Part shown: positions 30,521 to 44,450 of the stretch, piece after piece
Position numbering within the stretch: the first letter of the stretch is position 1
Layout of the letters: every line of letters begins with the position of its first letter
Assembly: GCA_028583605.1 (NCBI GenBank)
Contig: CM053337.1
Coordinates: forward strand, 11,682,634 to 11,746,633
Source: Dastarcus helophoroides
Taxonomy: Eukaryota > Arthropoda > Insecta > Coleoptera > Bothrideridae
Direction of reading: 5' to 3'
DNA length: 64,000 bases
Program-made: the position numbers and the translations under genes
Notes under the pieces: model-generated
The model's database searches: none
Told to the model about the DNA's origin: nothing
What the model saw: only the letters and a program-made list of their open reading frames with translations

Positions 30521-33400
30521 AAAATTTAAGTGTATTCAATAAAAAACGAAATATCAAGTCTGAGGTGATAGTTGAAAAAAAAGTTAAAATTTTAAAAGGT
30601 AATTTTTGGAAGCCGGTGGAATTTTAAATTCGAAAATTTAAACAATAAGGCGAGATGCTCGAAAAATTTTTAATTTTCAAAAGGATTGAAATTTTGATAA
30701 AAAATAAAAAAAATTTAAAATATCGAATTTTTTCCAAAAATATAAAATACTCGAAAAATATCGCAATTTTTAAAAATATTTGAAACTTTTTCTGACAACA
30801 CAAAATTTTCAAAATAATTTGAGAATTTCAGGAAATTTTCAAATCTTGAAAAATTTGATGATTTTTGAGAAATGTTAAAATATTTTAAAGAACGAAATTA
30901 ACAAAAAAATTGCAAAAACTTCAAGAAAAGAAATTTTAAATAACATTTTAAGAAATATCAAAATTTTGAAAATCTTGATAAGATAAGTAAAATTTTAAAA
31001 ATTTGAAACATTATAAAATTGTTTTAAAATTTCAAAAAGTAAAGAAATTCTTAAAAGAATCAAATTTAAAAAAAAATAAAGAATTGAAATGAGCCACTTA
31101 AAAAAAATTTAAGTAAAGAAATCAAAAACTTTAAAATAATTGAATATTTTAAGAATAATTGTTCAAAATTTTTAAAAAATGTCGAAATTTTAGTAAACAT
31201 TCACAATTTTCAAAAAGATTGGATATTTAAAAAAAAAATCAAAGAAATATTAGGCTTTGAAAAAATGAAATTTATAAAAAAATTTAATATTTAAAAGATC
31301 GATTTAAAAAAAAATTAATTTTAAAATTGAAATTATCAACTAACTAAATTTGAAAAAAGCTAAATTTTTGAAATTTAAAAAAAATTCAAAATTTTCAAAA
31401 AAGTCAAATCTTTTAAGAAAATCGAAATGTTTAGAAATCATTTAATATTTTGATAAAATTTAAAATTTTGAAAAATAACATTGTTATTTTAAGATAAAAC
31501 TGTAAAAAATTCGAAAAAAATTATAATTATTTTAAAAAGTTGGAATTTTAAAAATAAATTAAAAAAAAACTCAAGTTTTGAACAATAACAGAATATTTTT
31601 TAATACTGTCGATTTAAGAAACAATTTCATAATTTTGAAGTAAGCGGAAATTTTGAAATAAGTGAAAATTGTTCTTTTGAAAAAATGTAATCTTTCGAAA
31701 CATTATATTTTTTTTAAAAATTCAAAAATTATTCGATTACTTGTAGAATATTCTTGATGATCTCTTTATGTATTTTTAGAAAGGCTCAAAAGGTCCTGAT
31801 ATATTCATTAATTTGATGATGATATTTATCGAAGTGGGTGTTAAAAATTTGTCATAAAAATCGTACTATATGAATTATTTTAAATAATATTTATTATTTA
31901 TTTTCTCATTTTTTATAAATAAATAAAAATATTTTTGTAATACAGTTTTTAATTCATTATTATCAACGGTATTCACACAATTGAGGTTAGGTTTATTTCA
32001 TTTCAAAATTGTAGCAATATATGTTGAAAAAACGGCGATTACGCATAAGAGAAACGATTATTAATTATTATTAATAAAGTATAATAGAATATTACCTTCG
32101 CTGGATTTCAATATTATTAAAAACAGATAGTTTCCACACAGCATAAAAAAACACAGTAGAAACAATTCTGACAATTGTCAAAAATTGATCCTAGAAAATA
32201 TCGTTGAATGTAATAGAAGATTTGTGCAGGTTTCGATTGATATTTTTTCAATTAATAGCAAATTACGGAAACAACTACATTATTTGATTTTATTATTTAA
32301 TTTAAAAGCTTTCTTCTTTCGAATAATAATTTTATTTTTTTTTTTCTATCGAAATTGACCGTTTTCGATTAATCGAAATAATTGACATTTGTGTAACTGA
32401 AATTAATTTCATACATCATATTATTTAAATCGTTTAAAATGAGCAAATGAAAATGTTAAATATGAATGATGTATTTAATAATATTGCAATCGTAATCATA
32501 TTAAAATAATTTTGATTTAAATACAATTCATATTAAGTTTTGTACATAAATGGGGTTATAGTTTCATTTTGATTGACAGCAAAATTATTTTATTTTGAAA
32601 AACAATAATAAAACCATCAGTTAGGCAAATTATTCACAAAAATTATTAATAAAAGAAGATTTATATATTACTTTTAATAATGTGTATTCCGATAAAACAG
32701 AAATTAGCCACTTTTCAATTTAATTGTGAAGATCATTCAAAGCTTTAAGCTTAAAAATAAATTGTTAAGTCATAGAATATTCTCCGACATTTAAATAAAT
32801 AGAATTTTCATAGAATATATGCAATGTTGTCAGATGTATGTGAAATTAAGATAGTCGAATGATTTTCAGTCGTTTATGCTGTAAAGGGGATTTGGCAATG
32901 AAATATGGAATTTTAGTGCTTCTGCTTGCATTAATTATTGTAAAAACGCTTAAATTATTAAATATGTGATATTTCCGCACTAATAGAAAAGAATTTAAAA
33001 AATATTTAAGGCTCTGTGAATAAGTTTATAATTTAGTTATAGTTTATAGCTCGATGGATAACCTACAGATGTGGATTAAACTTTGCGTCGAGTAGAATTT
33101 TCGTTTACATGGAACTCTCACTCGCCGAATGTCGCTCTAGTAAAGAATTTGTAGCTTCACGACGAAATCAACTTTTACGTTTCGCTCAAAACGCACTTTA
33201 GAATGTGTACGATGAAAAATGCTCCGCCTACGACTGAAAACCGCATTATGATATTTTTCACTGCCTACTACTACTACTTATAAAAGTCAAGTTATTTTGG
33301 AACGATAAGCGGACATATGCAGAATTGCATTAATTTGAAAACTGATAATGTTTATATTTGAATTTTTCTTGTGAAATATTTTTCAAGATTTAAGCGTTTT
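30521..33400. other. AT-rich, A/T-run-dominated region
   Basis: 30560-31760 is almost pure AAATTTT-type low-complexity sequence. 32090-33570 is the second copy of the old repeat also seen at 26000-27560, and it grades into the tandem unit near 33400. No gene. Confidence 0.6.
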
Positions 33401-36400
33401 CATGTATTGAGTTGATAGTGATTTGGAAAATTGAAAAAAGTATTTATTGTAAAATTTTCAATTTTTCGATTTTCTTCATTTAATGTTAATCTTTGCGAAA
33501 AATAAACGTTATATTCGTAATCAGCGTATCAAAAATATGTTAATTTCATGCGTCAATTTTATAAAATGAATTGACTACGGAAAGGCCAGAATTTTGTAAA
33601 AATTTTGACCAATTGTGAACACCTGCGATAAAATGATTATTTATAGAGGAAAATGTGTTAAATGTTCATCATAGATTAATTCTGTACAATTAATTTTGAA
33701 TCTATAATCGAATTTGACTTGAAGCGCTTGATAAAAATTATATGTATAGACTGTTTATTGAATTTTACATAAAAGGATCCTGTATATAATTATTATTACT
33801 TTAAATATGACAAAATTTTTAGAAAATCTTCCAACGAAAATGGCCGATGGTATTTTTAAAAGAAAATAATTAAATTTCAAGGAGATAATAACAATATTAA
33901 TAAAAAAAGTGTAAAAGAGGTAAACCGTAAAAATCGATAAAAGTGGGTTAATTCAAAACTGACACCCCGTATCAAAAAATTATTAGCCAATTCATATACC
34001 ATATAGAATACGTCGATATTCGAAAAGAAAAAAAAAATCACATGTTTTCGGCGACGACCCTCCGAAAAAAATTGAATGTAGTTATATTTGTAAAATATTA
34101 GCGGAAATCGTTTTATTTTTAATTAAATAGACATACAAAATCGATACGTTCGATAAAAATGCATAGATAGTAAAAAATGGGTTTACAAAATTTTTTTTTA
34201 AATTTCAATATTTATAATATTTCAGTGATAAATATAATAATTTACACTAATCTTAGGTTATTTATAATAATGTTATTGCTAGAATGTAACAAAAATTTGA
34301 CAAAAATTTTCAAAAATGAACGTATTACGACTATTTATAAAACAAAAGACATTCACAGAACAGCTTATATGTTTACAAATACAAAAATATTTATTTTATC
34401 TATTTGGAGTTCAATTTTTCAAATTTTTAACTTTTTCTTAAAATTTTCAACTTAAAAATTAAATTTATCTCTTCTGAGTCTTTCTAGTTACCATTATAAT
34501 CCAATACAGTCGATTGTTTCTGAAATATTTAGCTAAGGTTAAAATTTTGAAAAAAAAATATTTCAACGTTAAAATTGAAAATTTAAAAGAGAAGTAAAAA
34601 TTTTGAATCCAACGTCCAGTTTGGAAAATGTAAATATAATATTTCAATGGAACATAAAAATTTCGTATTTTAAATAAATTTTGGTATCTGTTCTTTTAAA
34701 ATTATAAATTTGGAATCGAATTTCGTTGTAAAAATATATTAGAAAGTTTAATAAAGGAAGTCTTCTTAATATTTTTATTATTATTGAATTATACATATAC
34801 AAATTATTAAAGTAAAAATCATCTCCTTGTAGCACTGATGTCATTCAGTTTCTGGAAGAAAGTATCTCTTTGTCAGATTCTGGGTGTCAAGCAATCTGTA
34901 GGGTAAAATCGTATGCAAATTATAAAAAAATCATAACAACTTGTAATATTGGGTCAAAATTTTTAATAAATTGAGCTTTTTATTAAAATTTTAATATTTT
35001 AGGAGAAGAATTTCAATTTGTGAAAAAATTTGAATGTTTTAAAAGTAAAATTCAAATTTTAATTCAAATTTTCAAAAAATAAACAAATTGAAAAATTTGA
35101 TACTTTTTGTAAAATTCTCAATTCAAATTTAATCTACAGGTTAAAGATGGTTTTTCTCCAATTGTAGCCTTTTTTTTGTATTTTACAAAAGTTACTGACC
35201 AAATTTTTTAAAAAACACAAAAATCATCATATCGACCTGATTCTATAAAATGAGGAAATTTCAACCAATATATCTATATATATCTATATTTGATATATAC
35301 TTGTCGAAAGGGGTCCACAACATAAATGAGAGATAAGTGCCTTACTTGTAAAGATTTCACATAAATATATTTGGCTCAGCCTTTCCATTTCGAGTCCAGT
35401 TATCGGTATTATGCTTATTCGAAACAATTTTTCTATTTACCTGGAAAAATACCAATCTAATATGATTTTGTACACATTTTAAAAGTACTTACTATCTTTA
35501 CTGGCTTCTGTTAGATAAAGAAAGACTTTGTGTCTCTTATTTATTACCACTCGATAAGAGAAATAATTGAAAAAACACCAAAGTGAAAATTATACCGGTG
35601 ATACTATAAAATGAAAATTTTAGCAAATTTATTTACATTTCCAAGTACATACCTTGTAAGAAAAGTGCCATAATGTCAGCAAGAGCCCCTCTATCGATTT
35701 AAAAAAGATAAATTCATCATAAAGTTCGAATTTCTTCACTTTACGTTGTTTACATGCTCGTATTGTTTTTAAGCATATTGTCCCTCACTTGTGGCAAATT
35801 AAAAAAATGTGTGTGAAATATTTATAAAATTTCCGGTAGATAGCTTGTTAAGGTAGCGATGAATTCGTTTATGGTTTAGAAGACTATTTGATAAATCCTC
35901 CTTAAAAGCAATGAGAATATAGAACCTCCCAGTGACACTATATAATTATTGCTTTAACTTGTTATGTAACTGAAATTCTAAATTCATCACAAATGATAAT
36001 GAAAGTATTTTATAATAATATAAACATTAACGTTAATTATATTATGTACATTTTACCTTTAATATGTCGAAATAAAATAAAAATTTCGCACCGATTATTC
36101 ACAGATTTAACGTAAATTTAATTCATAGAAAAACGAACATTTACTAATACCCAGTGGTGTCATCTCACATTAGGAAGTTGCGTTTAAGAAATTTTCGTTT
36201 TACGTAAATCGATTATAATTATGGTGAATAATCGATTTCATAATGACATTATTTTTAATCAATTTAAACTTTTTTATCAAAATTCGAGTAATAACATACG
36301 CACATGTATGCGTTTAATTGCAAAAACATATTCGACAGCGATATTTATGAATTTGTGATGACTTTTAACTACGGAATATTTTTATTCCATGGGTAAAGAA

Positions 36401-36647
36401 AATATCGCTTAGGCAACTTAAAAAACACCTTCTATGAATAAAAATATTTTTTTAAATTTCTATTTTAATTCAAATGGGGTTATGTTTATGTTTGTAATTA
36501 ATAAAGAGTTATTATTATTACTATAAATAACCAAAAACTATATTTAAGAATAAATTATAAATACAAAGAAACACTAAATTTAATTATTTTTTAATTTTGC
36601 ATCGCCGCCTGCTTCGTCATTTATTGTTGTCGCTTCTTTTTCAGTTT

Positions 36648-37086
36648 CTAATTTTTGTTGATTTTTAAATTTTTTTTTCGTTCCTGCCTTTCCTTCCAAT
36701 AGGCTTTCTTTTTTTGTTTGGTTTTGGATAGCGGCTTCTTTTCGCCGCTATTCTTGTTCGGTTCTATTTTTTTAAATTTTTTTTGTTTGAAACTTTTGTT
36801 CTAGAAAAATATATTAATGAAATATAAAAATATCACCTTTTTGAGTTATATATTTACATTCGCTTTAACTGGATTGCGTCCGTTGTTCTGAAAAAAAATA
36901 CAAATATAGTGTATAAAAAATTGTCGAAAGTTATTTAAAAAAATAATTATTTGTTATTATGAGAAATGAACACGTATACACAAAGAATTATATTATTTTA
37001 CTTACGTTATTCCAATTATTATTGCCGTTTGAACGGCAATAATAATTGTAATTTATTAAATTACCGTGGACTTGATATGTACTCAT
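36648..37086 (-). CDS. Array gene copy 1: small Asn/Tyr- then Lys-rich protein, three exons
   Basis: Exon 1 37086-37006, exon 2 36887-36858, exon 3 36800-36648. Introns of 118 and 57 nt start GTAAGT/GTAAAT and end CAG/TAG, and every junction is in phase 0. The 87-residue product begins MSTYQVHGNLINYNYYCRSN, runs Asn-rich through exon 1 and the 10-codon exon 2 (NNGRNPVKAN), then is strongly basic (NKNSGEKKPLSKTKQKKKAY, WKERQERKK). It has no signal peptide or membrane segment; the Lys-rich part could be a nuclear signal or nucleic-acid contact. One base fewer in the A-run after ERQER than in copy 3 gives an early TAG at 36648-36650. I do not recognise the family. Upstream block 37143-37195 carries HSE, CRE-like and TATA-like sequences. 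Confidence 0.6.
37013..37048. repeat. 17-bp-arm palindrome inside exon 1, copy 1
   Basis: CAATTATTATTGCCGTT, two bases, AACGGCAATAATAATTG: a perfect inverted repeat within the coding exon. It recurs at 42146-42181 (perfect) and 47276-47311 (one mismatch). Confidence 0.85.
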
Positions 37087-37142
37087 TTTCTGTTGTACGT
37101 TATTATAATAACGATAACGACAATGAAATTTGAAATAATTTT

Positions 37143-37195
37143 GGATTCTAGAAGATTCCAGTGACGACGTCAGTAATCAATTGTTTTTTATAAAA
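37143..37195 (-). promoter_or_regulatory. Heat-shock element, CRE-like and TATA-like block, copy 1
   Basis: On the minus strand GGAATCTTCTAGAATCC (37159-37143) is a perfect nGAAnnTTCnnGAAn heat-shock element, 57 nt upstream of the ATG. TGACGTCGTCA (37172-37162) resembles a CRE with two extra bases, and a TTATAAAAA stretch lies near 37186-37195. The block is identical in the other two units. Function is inferred. Confidence 0.45.
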
Positions 37196-39057
37196 CGAAT
37201 AAAGTTCACAATAACGGTATATGTAGGAAATTTTTACAAAATATAATTTGTCGAACAAATTTAAATGAAATTATAAATACATCGACGACAATAGAATTAT
37301 CAATTTATTCAAATTTTCTGTTTGAAATTCGCAAACGGAAGTTCGCTTGACAACCGACGTGCGATCATAGAATATGATACATTTAATGCACATGAAACGA
37401 ATTTTTCTTCTTCTTCTTCTTTTTAAAGTTGTTTTAGATATTGTGCCACGTTGTCAGATGGAAAGTGGGTTTAGACATTCGTAAAATTTCCAAATTGATT
37501 TTACGTATAATTAATAAACGTGCGGTATTTTTCAAAATTTCGACATTTTTCGAGTCGAAAAAGTGAATACATATTTTTTAATTTATATAGTTATTTCTTT
37601 TTAATGTAATATTTTCAATTGTACATTGTAATAATAATAATAAAAAAAAATTAATGAAATTTATTGTTAGAAATATATATTTCGGTAATTTCGCAATACC
37701 AAATTTGAATCTCAATTAAAAATGGGAAATGATTAAAAAAATTAATTTAAAATGACTTTTATAGAATTTTCAATATGTATAACAATAATTTGCATCGACC
37801 GATTAGAACCTGTAATGTTATTAAATGAAATTGTGCCTTTAAATTCAGAAATTATAAAAAAAATATTCATATTCAAAATTACTTGAAATTCATAAAATGA
37901 TATTTTTAAAGTTTGATTCTCTTCACGTATTGAGTTGAAAATGGTTTGAAAAGTTGAAAAAACTATTTATTGCAAAATATCTAATTTTCCGATTTTCTTC
38001 GAATTTTCTTGATTTAATATTAATTCTAACGAAAAATAAATGTCATATTCATAATCAGCGTATCAGAATTATGGAAATTTCATGCGTTAATTGCATAAAG
38101 TGAATTGACCATTAAAATGCCATATTTTTATGAAAATGTTGGCCAATTTTAATAATTTGCCATAAAAGATTATTTATAGAGCAAAATGTATCAAATTTTT
38201 ACCATAGGTTAATTCTGTACAGTTAATTGCGAATTTTCCATTAAATTTGACTTGGGGCGCATAATAAATATTATACAGACTGTTTTCTGAATTTTACATA
38301 AAACGATCCTATATATAATTATTATTACTCTAAATATGACAAAATTTTCCGAAAATCTTAAATAAAAATGGCTGATAACATTTGCAAAAAGAAATAATTA
38401 AAATTCGATACAATAACGATAATATTAATAAAAATGTGTGAAAGAGGTAAATCGTAAAAATCGATAAAAGTGGGTTAATTCGAAAACGACACCCCCTATC
38501 GAAAAGTTATTAATCGTTTCTTATTTCCAACATAAAAATCTATATGAAAGCATATAAAACACGTATATATTTGAAAAAAAAAAATTCCCATTTTTTCGTT
38601 AGTTTTTTGAAAAAAAAATGAAAAAATGTCAGTATTATATATATTTGTAAAAAATTAACGGAAATCGTTTTCTTTTTAATAAAATAGAAATATAAAGTCA
38701 ATACGTTCGATAAAAATGCATAAATAACTAAAAAATCGGCTTGAAACAAATTTTTTAAAAATTCTAATATTTATAATATTTCAGTAATAAATATAATAAT
38801 TTACACCAATTGAACATAATTTTTAGTTTTTTAAAATGTTATTGCTAAAATGTAACAAAAATTTAAAGGAAATTTTCAAAAATAAACTTACTTGAGCTAT
38901 TTACAAAAAAAAGTATATTTGGAAAACGGCCTATATATTCAAAATTTGAAAAACGTTGAAGTATGTATTTGAATATTTTGTTGAAATTTACCATTTTAGT
39001 ATGAAATATTGTTTTTACATCTAAAATATTCAAAAAAAAGTCCATACCCCAACTTTA

Positions 39058-39335
39058 CTATACTAAAATAAATTTTGGATGTAGTGTTTTTATTTGAAAA
39101 TTTTCATTACTTTTGTTTCTTTTTAAATTCAATACACTCGCAAAGAGATGAGCAGATCTACTTCTATAAGCATCTTTCATGAAAGTATTTGTAAAAAAAA
39201 AGAGATAAATACAAACCGTTTGTCCTTTTAGTACTTTAAGAAATTCGATTAAACTTTCGTCATCGATTAGGTGAATCGCTCTTCTTTGGATATACTCCAA
39301 ACGTGAAAACAGTATTTTAGCATTGGCCTAACTTT
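39058..39335 (-). pseudogene. Possible LINE reverse-transcriptase C-terminal remnant in the array unit
   Basis: Minus-strand frame reads FSRLEYIQRRAIHLIDDESLIEF, resembling the 'LdrvQRRAirLIdd..L' segment near the end of jockey/RTE-type LINE proteins, followed by RSRSAHLF and a degenerate tail. The corresponding stretch in the next unit is at about 44170-44450. If real, the macrosatellite unit includes an old LINE 3' piece. Too short and diverged to be sure. Confidence 0.4.
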
Positions 39336-41760
39336 ACCTTTGGTCAGTCAACATCAGATGTGACATGTTTTTCTGCTTTAAAATGGAAGCTTAGCTTCTG
39401 AGAGTAGTTTTTAATTTAAATATGGACAGTATTTTTTTATGAATTTTAAAGGTTTAGTATAAAAATTTGATTTTTTTTTATTAAATTTCCTTTTTACCAA
39501 ATTTTTGACAGGTTTACAATTACAAAATATTTATTTTACTTATTTCGTGTACAATTTTCCAAAATTTTAACTTTTTCTTAGAATTTTCAACCTAAAAATG
39601 AAATTTATCATTTTTGACTCTTTCTAGCGCCCTACAGTCGATTGTTTTTAAAAAAAATCCAGCCATGATTTAAATTTTGAAAAGAAAGATTTCAGCATTA
39701 ACATCTAAAAATTGAACCTTTAAAAAAGAAGTAAAAATTTTGAATCTAACATTTAGATTGGAAAATGTGACTGTAATATTTCAAATGAATATAAAAATTT
39801 AGCCTTTTAAATGAAATTTGGCGATTGTTCTTTTAAAATTGTAAATTTGGAATAAACTTTCATTGTAAAAATATATTGTAAGGTGTAATAAAGAAAATCT
39901 TCCTAATATTTTTATTATTATTTAATTGGATAAATACAAAAAAATGAAACAAAAATAATCTTCTTGTAGCACGGACGTCGTTCAGGTTCTAGAAGAAAGC
40001 ACATCTTTTTCGAAATCTGGTCAGTAGAAGTAAGCATGTTCAGCAATCTGTAATGTAAAATCATATGCAAAATATAAAAAAATAATAACATTTTGAACAA
40101 TTTTGAAATTTTACTATCTTTGGAGACAGGTTTCAATTTTTGGAAAAATGTGAATGTTTCAAAAATAAAATTCAAATTTTAACCCAAATTTTCAAAAAAT
40201 GAACAAATTCAAAAATTCGATATTTTTCGTACAATTCTCAATTTAACGTTATTTTACAGGTTAAGGATAGTTTTTCTCAGATTATCAAACAAATTCTTAG
40301 CTTTTTTTCTCGTATTTCCCAAAAATTACTAAAAAATTCTTTAAAAAACACAAAAATCATCATATCTACATGATGCCATATAGTGAGGAAATTTTAGCCA
40401 ATATATCTAAATGTTCTAGATATACCTGTTGAAAAAGGTCCACAACATAAATGAGAGATAAGTGCCTTGCTTGTAAGGCTATCACATGGATATATTTGCC
40501 TCAGTTCTCCATTTCGAGTCCAGTTATCGGTATTATTCGAAATGATTTTTCTATTTGCCTGCAAAAATTCCAATCCAATCTCACTGTGTATAAATTTTAA
40601 AACTACTTACTGCCTTTACTGGCTCTTTTTAAATAAAGAAAGACTCTGTGTCTCTTATCTATTGCCACTCGGGAAAAAAAAACCTTTCGAAAAACACCAA
40701 AGCGAGAATCATGCCGACGTGACACTATAAAATGAAAATTTTAACAGATTTATTTAAATTTTTAAGTACATACCTTGTAAGAAAAGCTCCGTAATGTCAG
40801 CAGGAGCCCCTCTACCGATTAGAAAAAGTTAAATTCATCAAAACGTTCGAATTTCTTCACTTTACGTTGTTTATATGCTCGCATTGAATTTAAGCATATT
40901 GTCCCGTCACTTGTGGTAAATTGAAAGAATTTTTCTAAAATATTTATAAAATTTCCGGTAGATAGCTTGTTAAGGTAGCGCCGATGAATTCGTTTATGGT
41001 TTAGCCTATTTGATAAAAACCTCCTTAAAAGCGATGAGAATATGATACCATGGAATGACACTATAAAATTATTGCTTAAACTTGTTATGTAACGGAGATT
41101 ATAAATTCATCACAAATGATAATCAAAGTATTTTATATTACTGTAAACATTAACGTTAATTATGTTATGTATATTTTACCTTTAATATGTAGAAATAAAA
41201 TAAAAATCTCGCACTCTAATGGAACATCGACGATTATTCATAGATTTAAGGTAAATTTCATTCAATAGATAAACCAACATTTACTAATGCCCAGTGGTGT
41301 CATCTCACATTAGGAAGTTGCGTTTAAGAAATTTTCGTTTTACGTAAATCGAATATAATTATGGTGAATAATCGATTTCATAATGACATTATTTTTAATC
41401 AATTTAAACTTTTTTATCAAAATTCGAGTAACAACATACGCACATGTATGCGTTCAATTGCAAAAACATATTCGACAGCGATATTTATGAATTTGTGATG
41501 ACTTTTAACTACGAAATATTTTTATTCCATGGGTAAAGAAAATATCGCATAGGCAACTTAAAAAACACCTTCTATGAATAAAAATATTTTTTTAAATTTC
41601 TATTTTAATTCAAATGGGGTTATGTTTATGTTTGCAATTAATAAAGAGTTATTATTATTACTATAAATAATCAAAAACTATATTTAAGAATAAATTATAA
41701 ATACAAAGAAACACTAAATTTAATTATTTTTTATTTTTGCATCGCCGCCTGCTTCGTCAT

Positions 41761-42219
41761 TTATTGTTGTCCCTTTTTCATTTTTTGATTTTTGTTGATT
41801 TTTAATTTTTTTTTTCGCTCCTGCCTTTCCTTCCAATAGGCTTTCTTTTTTTGTTTGGTTTTGGATAGCGGCTTCTTTTCGCCGCTATTCTTGTTCGGTT
41901 CTATTTTTTTAAATTTTTTTTGTTTGAAATTTTTGTTCTAGAAAAATAAATTAATGAAATATAAAAATGTCACCTTTTTGAGTTATATATTTACATTCGC
42001 TTTAACTCGATTGCGTCCGTTCTGAAATAAATACAAATATAGTGTATAAAAAATTGTCGAAAGTTATTTAAAAAAATAATTATTTGTTATTATGAGAAAT
42101 TAACACGTATATACAAAGAATTATATTATTTTACTTACGTTATTCCAATTATTATTGCCGTTTGAACGGCAATAATAATTGTAATTTATTAAATTACCCT
42201 GAACTTGATAGGTACTCAT
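41761..42219 (-). CDS. Array gene copy 2
   Basis: Exon 1 42219-42139, exon 2 42021-41995, exon 3 41937-41761; 94 residues. Same splice sites as copy 1. Exon 2 is 27 nt instead of 30, a loss of exactly one Asn codon that keeps the frame. Substitutions relative to copies 1 and 3 include His7 to Gln, Pro to Arg in exon 2 and Ser to Asn at the start of exon 3. A one-base loss in the T/A run after the ERQERKKK block shifts the C-terminus to LKINKNQKMKKGQQ. Surroundings, including the upstream regulatory-like block (42276-42292 and beyond), are essentially identical to copy 1. Confidence 0.6.
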
Positions 42220-42275
42220 TTTCTGTTGTACGTTATTATAATAACGATAACGACAATGAAATTTGAAATAATTTT

Positions 42276-42328
42276 GGATTCTAGAAGATTCCAGTGACGA
42301 CGTCAGTAATCAATTGTTTTTTATAAAA
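42276..42328 (-). promoter_or_regulatory. Heat-shock element block, copy 2
   Basis: HSE at 42276-42292 with the same CRE-like and TATA-like neighbours, at the same distance from the ATG (42219). Confidence 0.45.
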
Positions 42329-44169
42329 CGAATAAAGTTCACAATAACGGTATATGTAGGAAATTTTTACAAAATATAATTTGTCGAACAAATTTAAATG
42401 AAATTATAAATACATCGACGACAATAGAATTATCGATTTATTCAAATTTTGTGTTTGAAATTCGCAAACGGAAGTTCGCTTGACAACCGACGTGCGATCA
42501 TAGAATATGATACATTTAATGCACATGAAACGAATTTTTCTTCTTCTTCTTTTTAAAGTTGTTTTAGATATTGTGCGACGTTGTCAGATGGAAAGTGGGT
42601 TTAGATATTCGTAAAATTTCCAAATTGATTTTACATATAATTAATAAACGTGCGGTATTTTTCAAAATTTCGACATTTTTCGAGTCGAAAAAGTGAATAC
42701 ATATTTTTTAATTTATATAGTTATTTCTTTTTAATGTAATATTTTCAATTGTACATTGTAATAATAATAATAAAAAAAAATTAATGAAATTTATTGTTAG
42801 AAATATATATTTCGGTAATTTCGCAATACCAAATTTGAATCTCAATTAAAAATGGGAAATGATTAAAAAAATTAATTTAAAATGACTTTTATAGAATTTT
42901 CAATATGTATAACAATAATTTGCATCGACCGATTAGAACCTGTAATGTTATTAAATGAAATTGTGCCTTTAAATTCAGAAATTATAAAAAAAATATTCAT
43001 ATTCAAAATTACTTGAAATTCATAAAATGATATTTTTAAAGTTTGATTCTCTTCACGTATTGAGTTGAAAATGGTTTGAAAAGTTGAAAAAACTATTTAT
43101 TGCAAAATATCTAATTTTCCGATTTTCTTCGAATTTTCTTGATTTAATATTAATTCTAACGAAAAATAAATGTCATATTCATAATCAGCGTATCAGAATT
43201 ATGGAAATTTCATGCGTTAATTGCATAAAGTGAATTGACCATTAAAATGCCATATTTTTATGAAAATGTTGGCCAATTTTAATAATTTGCCATAAAAGAT
43301 TATTTATAGAGCAAAATGTATCAAATTTTTACCATAGGTTAATTCTGTACAGTTAATTGCGAATTTTCCATTAAATTTGACTTGGGGCGCATAATAAATA
43401 TTATACAGACTGTTTTCTGAATTTTACATAAAACGATCCTATATATAATTATTATTACTCTAAATATGACAAAATTTTCCGAAAATCTTAAATAAAAATG
43501 GCTGATAACATTTGCAAAAAGAAATAATTAAAATTCGATACAATAACGATAATATTAATAAAAATGTGTGAAAGAGGTAAATCGTAAAAATCGATAAAAG
43601 TGGGTTAATTCGAAAACGACACCCCCTATCGAAAAGTTATTAATCGTTTCTTATTTCCAACATAAAAATCTATATGAAAGCATATAAAACACGTATATAT
43701 TTAAAAAAAAAATTCCCATTTTTTCGTTAGTTTTTTGAAAAAAAATGAAAAAATGTCAGTATTATATATATTTGTAAAAAATTAACGGAAATCGTTTTCT
43801 TTTTAATAAAATAGAAATATAAAGTCAATACGTTCGATAAAAATGCATAAATAACTAAAAAATCGGCTTGAAACAAATTTTTTAAAAATTCTAATATTTA
43901 TAATATTTCAGTAATAAATATAATAATTTACACCAATTGAACATAATTTTTAGTTTTTTAAAATGTTATTGCTAAAATGTAACAAAAATTTAAAGGAAAT
44001 TTTCAAAAATAAACTTACTTGAGCTATTTACAAAAAAAAGTATATTTGGAAAACGGCCTATATATTCAAAATTTGAAAAACGTTGAAGTATGTATTTGAA
44101 TATTTTGTTGAAATTTACCATTTTAGTATGAAATATTGTTTTTACATCTAAAATATTCAAAAAAAAGTC

Positions 44170-44450
44170 CATACCCCAACTTTACTATACTAAATTAAAT
44201 TTTGGATGTAGTGTTTTTATTTGAAAATTTTCATTACTTTTGTTTCTTTTTAAATTCAATACACTCGCAAAGAGATGAGCAGATCTTCTACTTCTATAAG
44301 CATCTTTCATGAAAGTATTTGTAAAAAAAAGAGATAAATACAAACCGTTTGTCCTTTTAGTACTTTAAGAAATTCGATTAAACTTTCGTCATCGATTAGG
44401 TGAATCGCTCTTCTTTGGATATACTCCAAACGTGAAAACAGTATTTTAGC
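44170..44450 (-). pseudogene. Second copy of the LINE RT remnant
   Basis: Tandem-unit copy of 39058-39335, with a 3-bp insertion near 44287 and one base fewer in the A-run near 44335. Confidence 0.4.

Noticed and set aside
40467..41061. ORFs of 80-87 codons on both strands within the array unit
   Set aside because: The corresponding frames in the neighbouring unit (45.6-46.2 kb) are interrupted, unlike the three-exon gene, so no coding constraint is visible.
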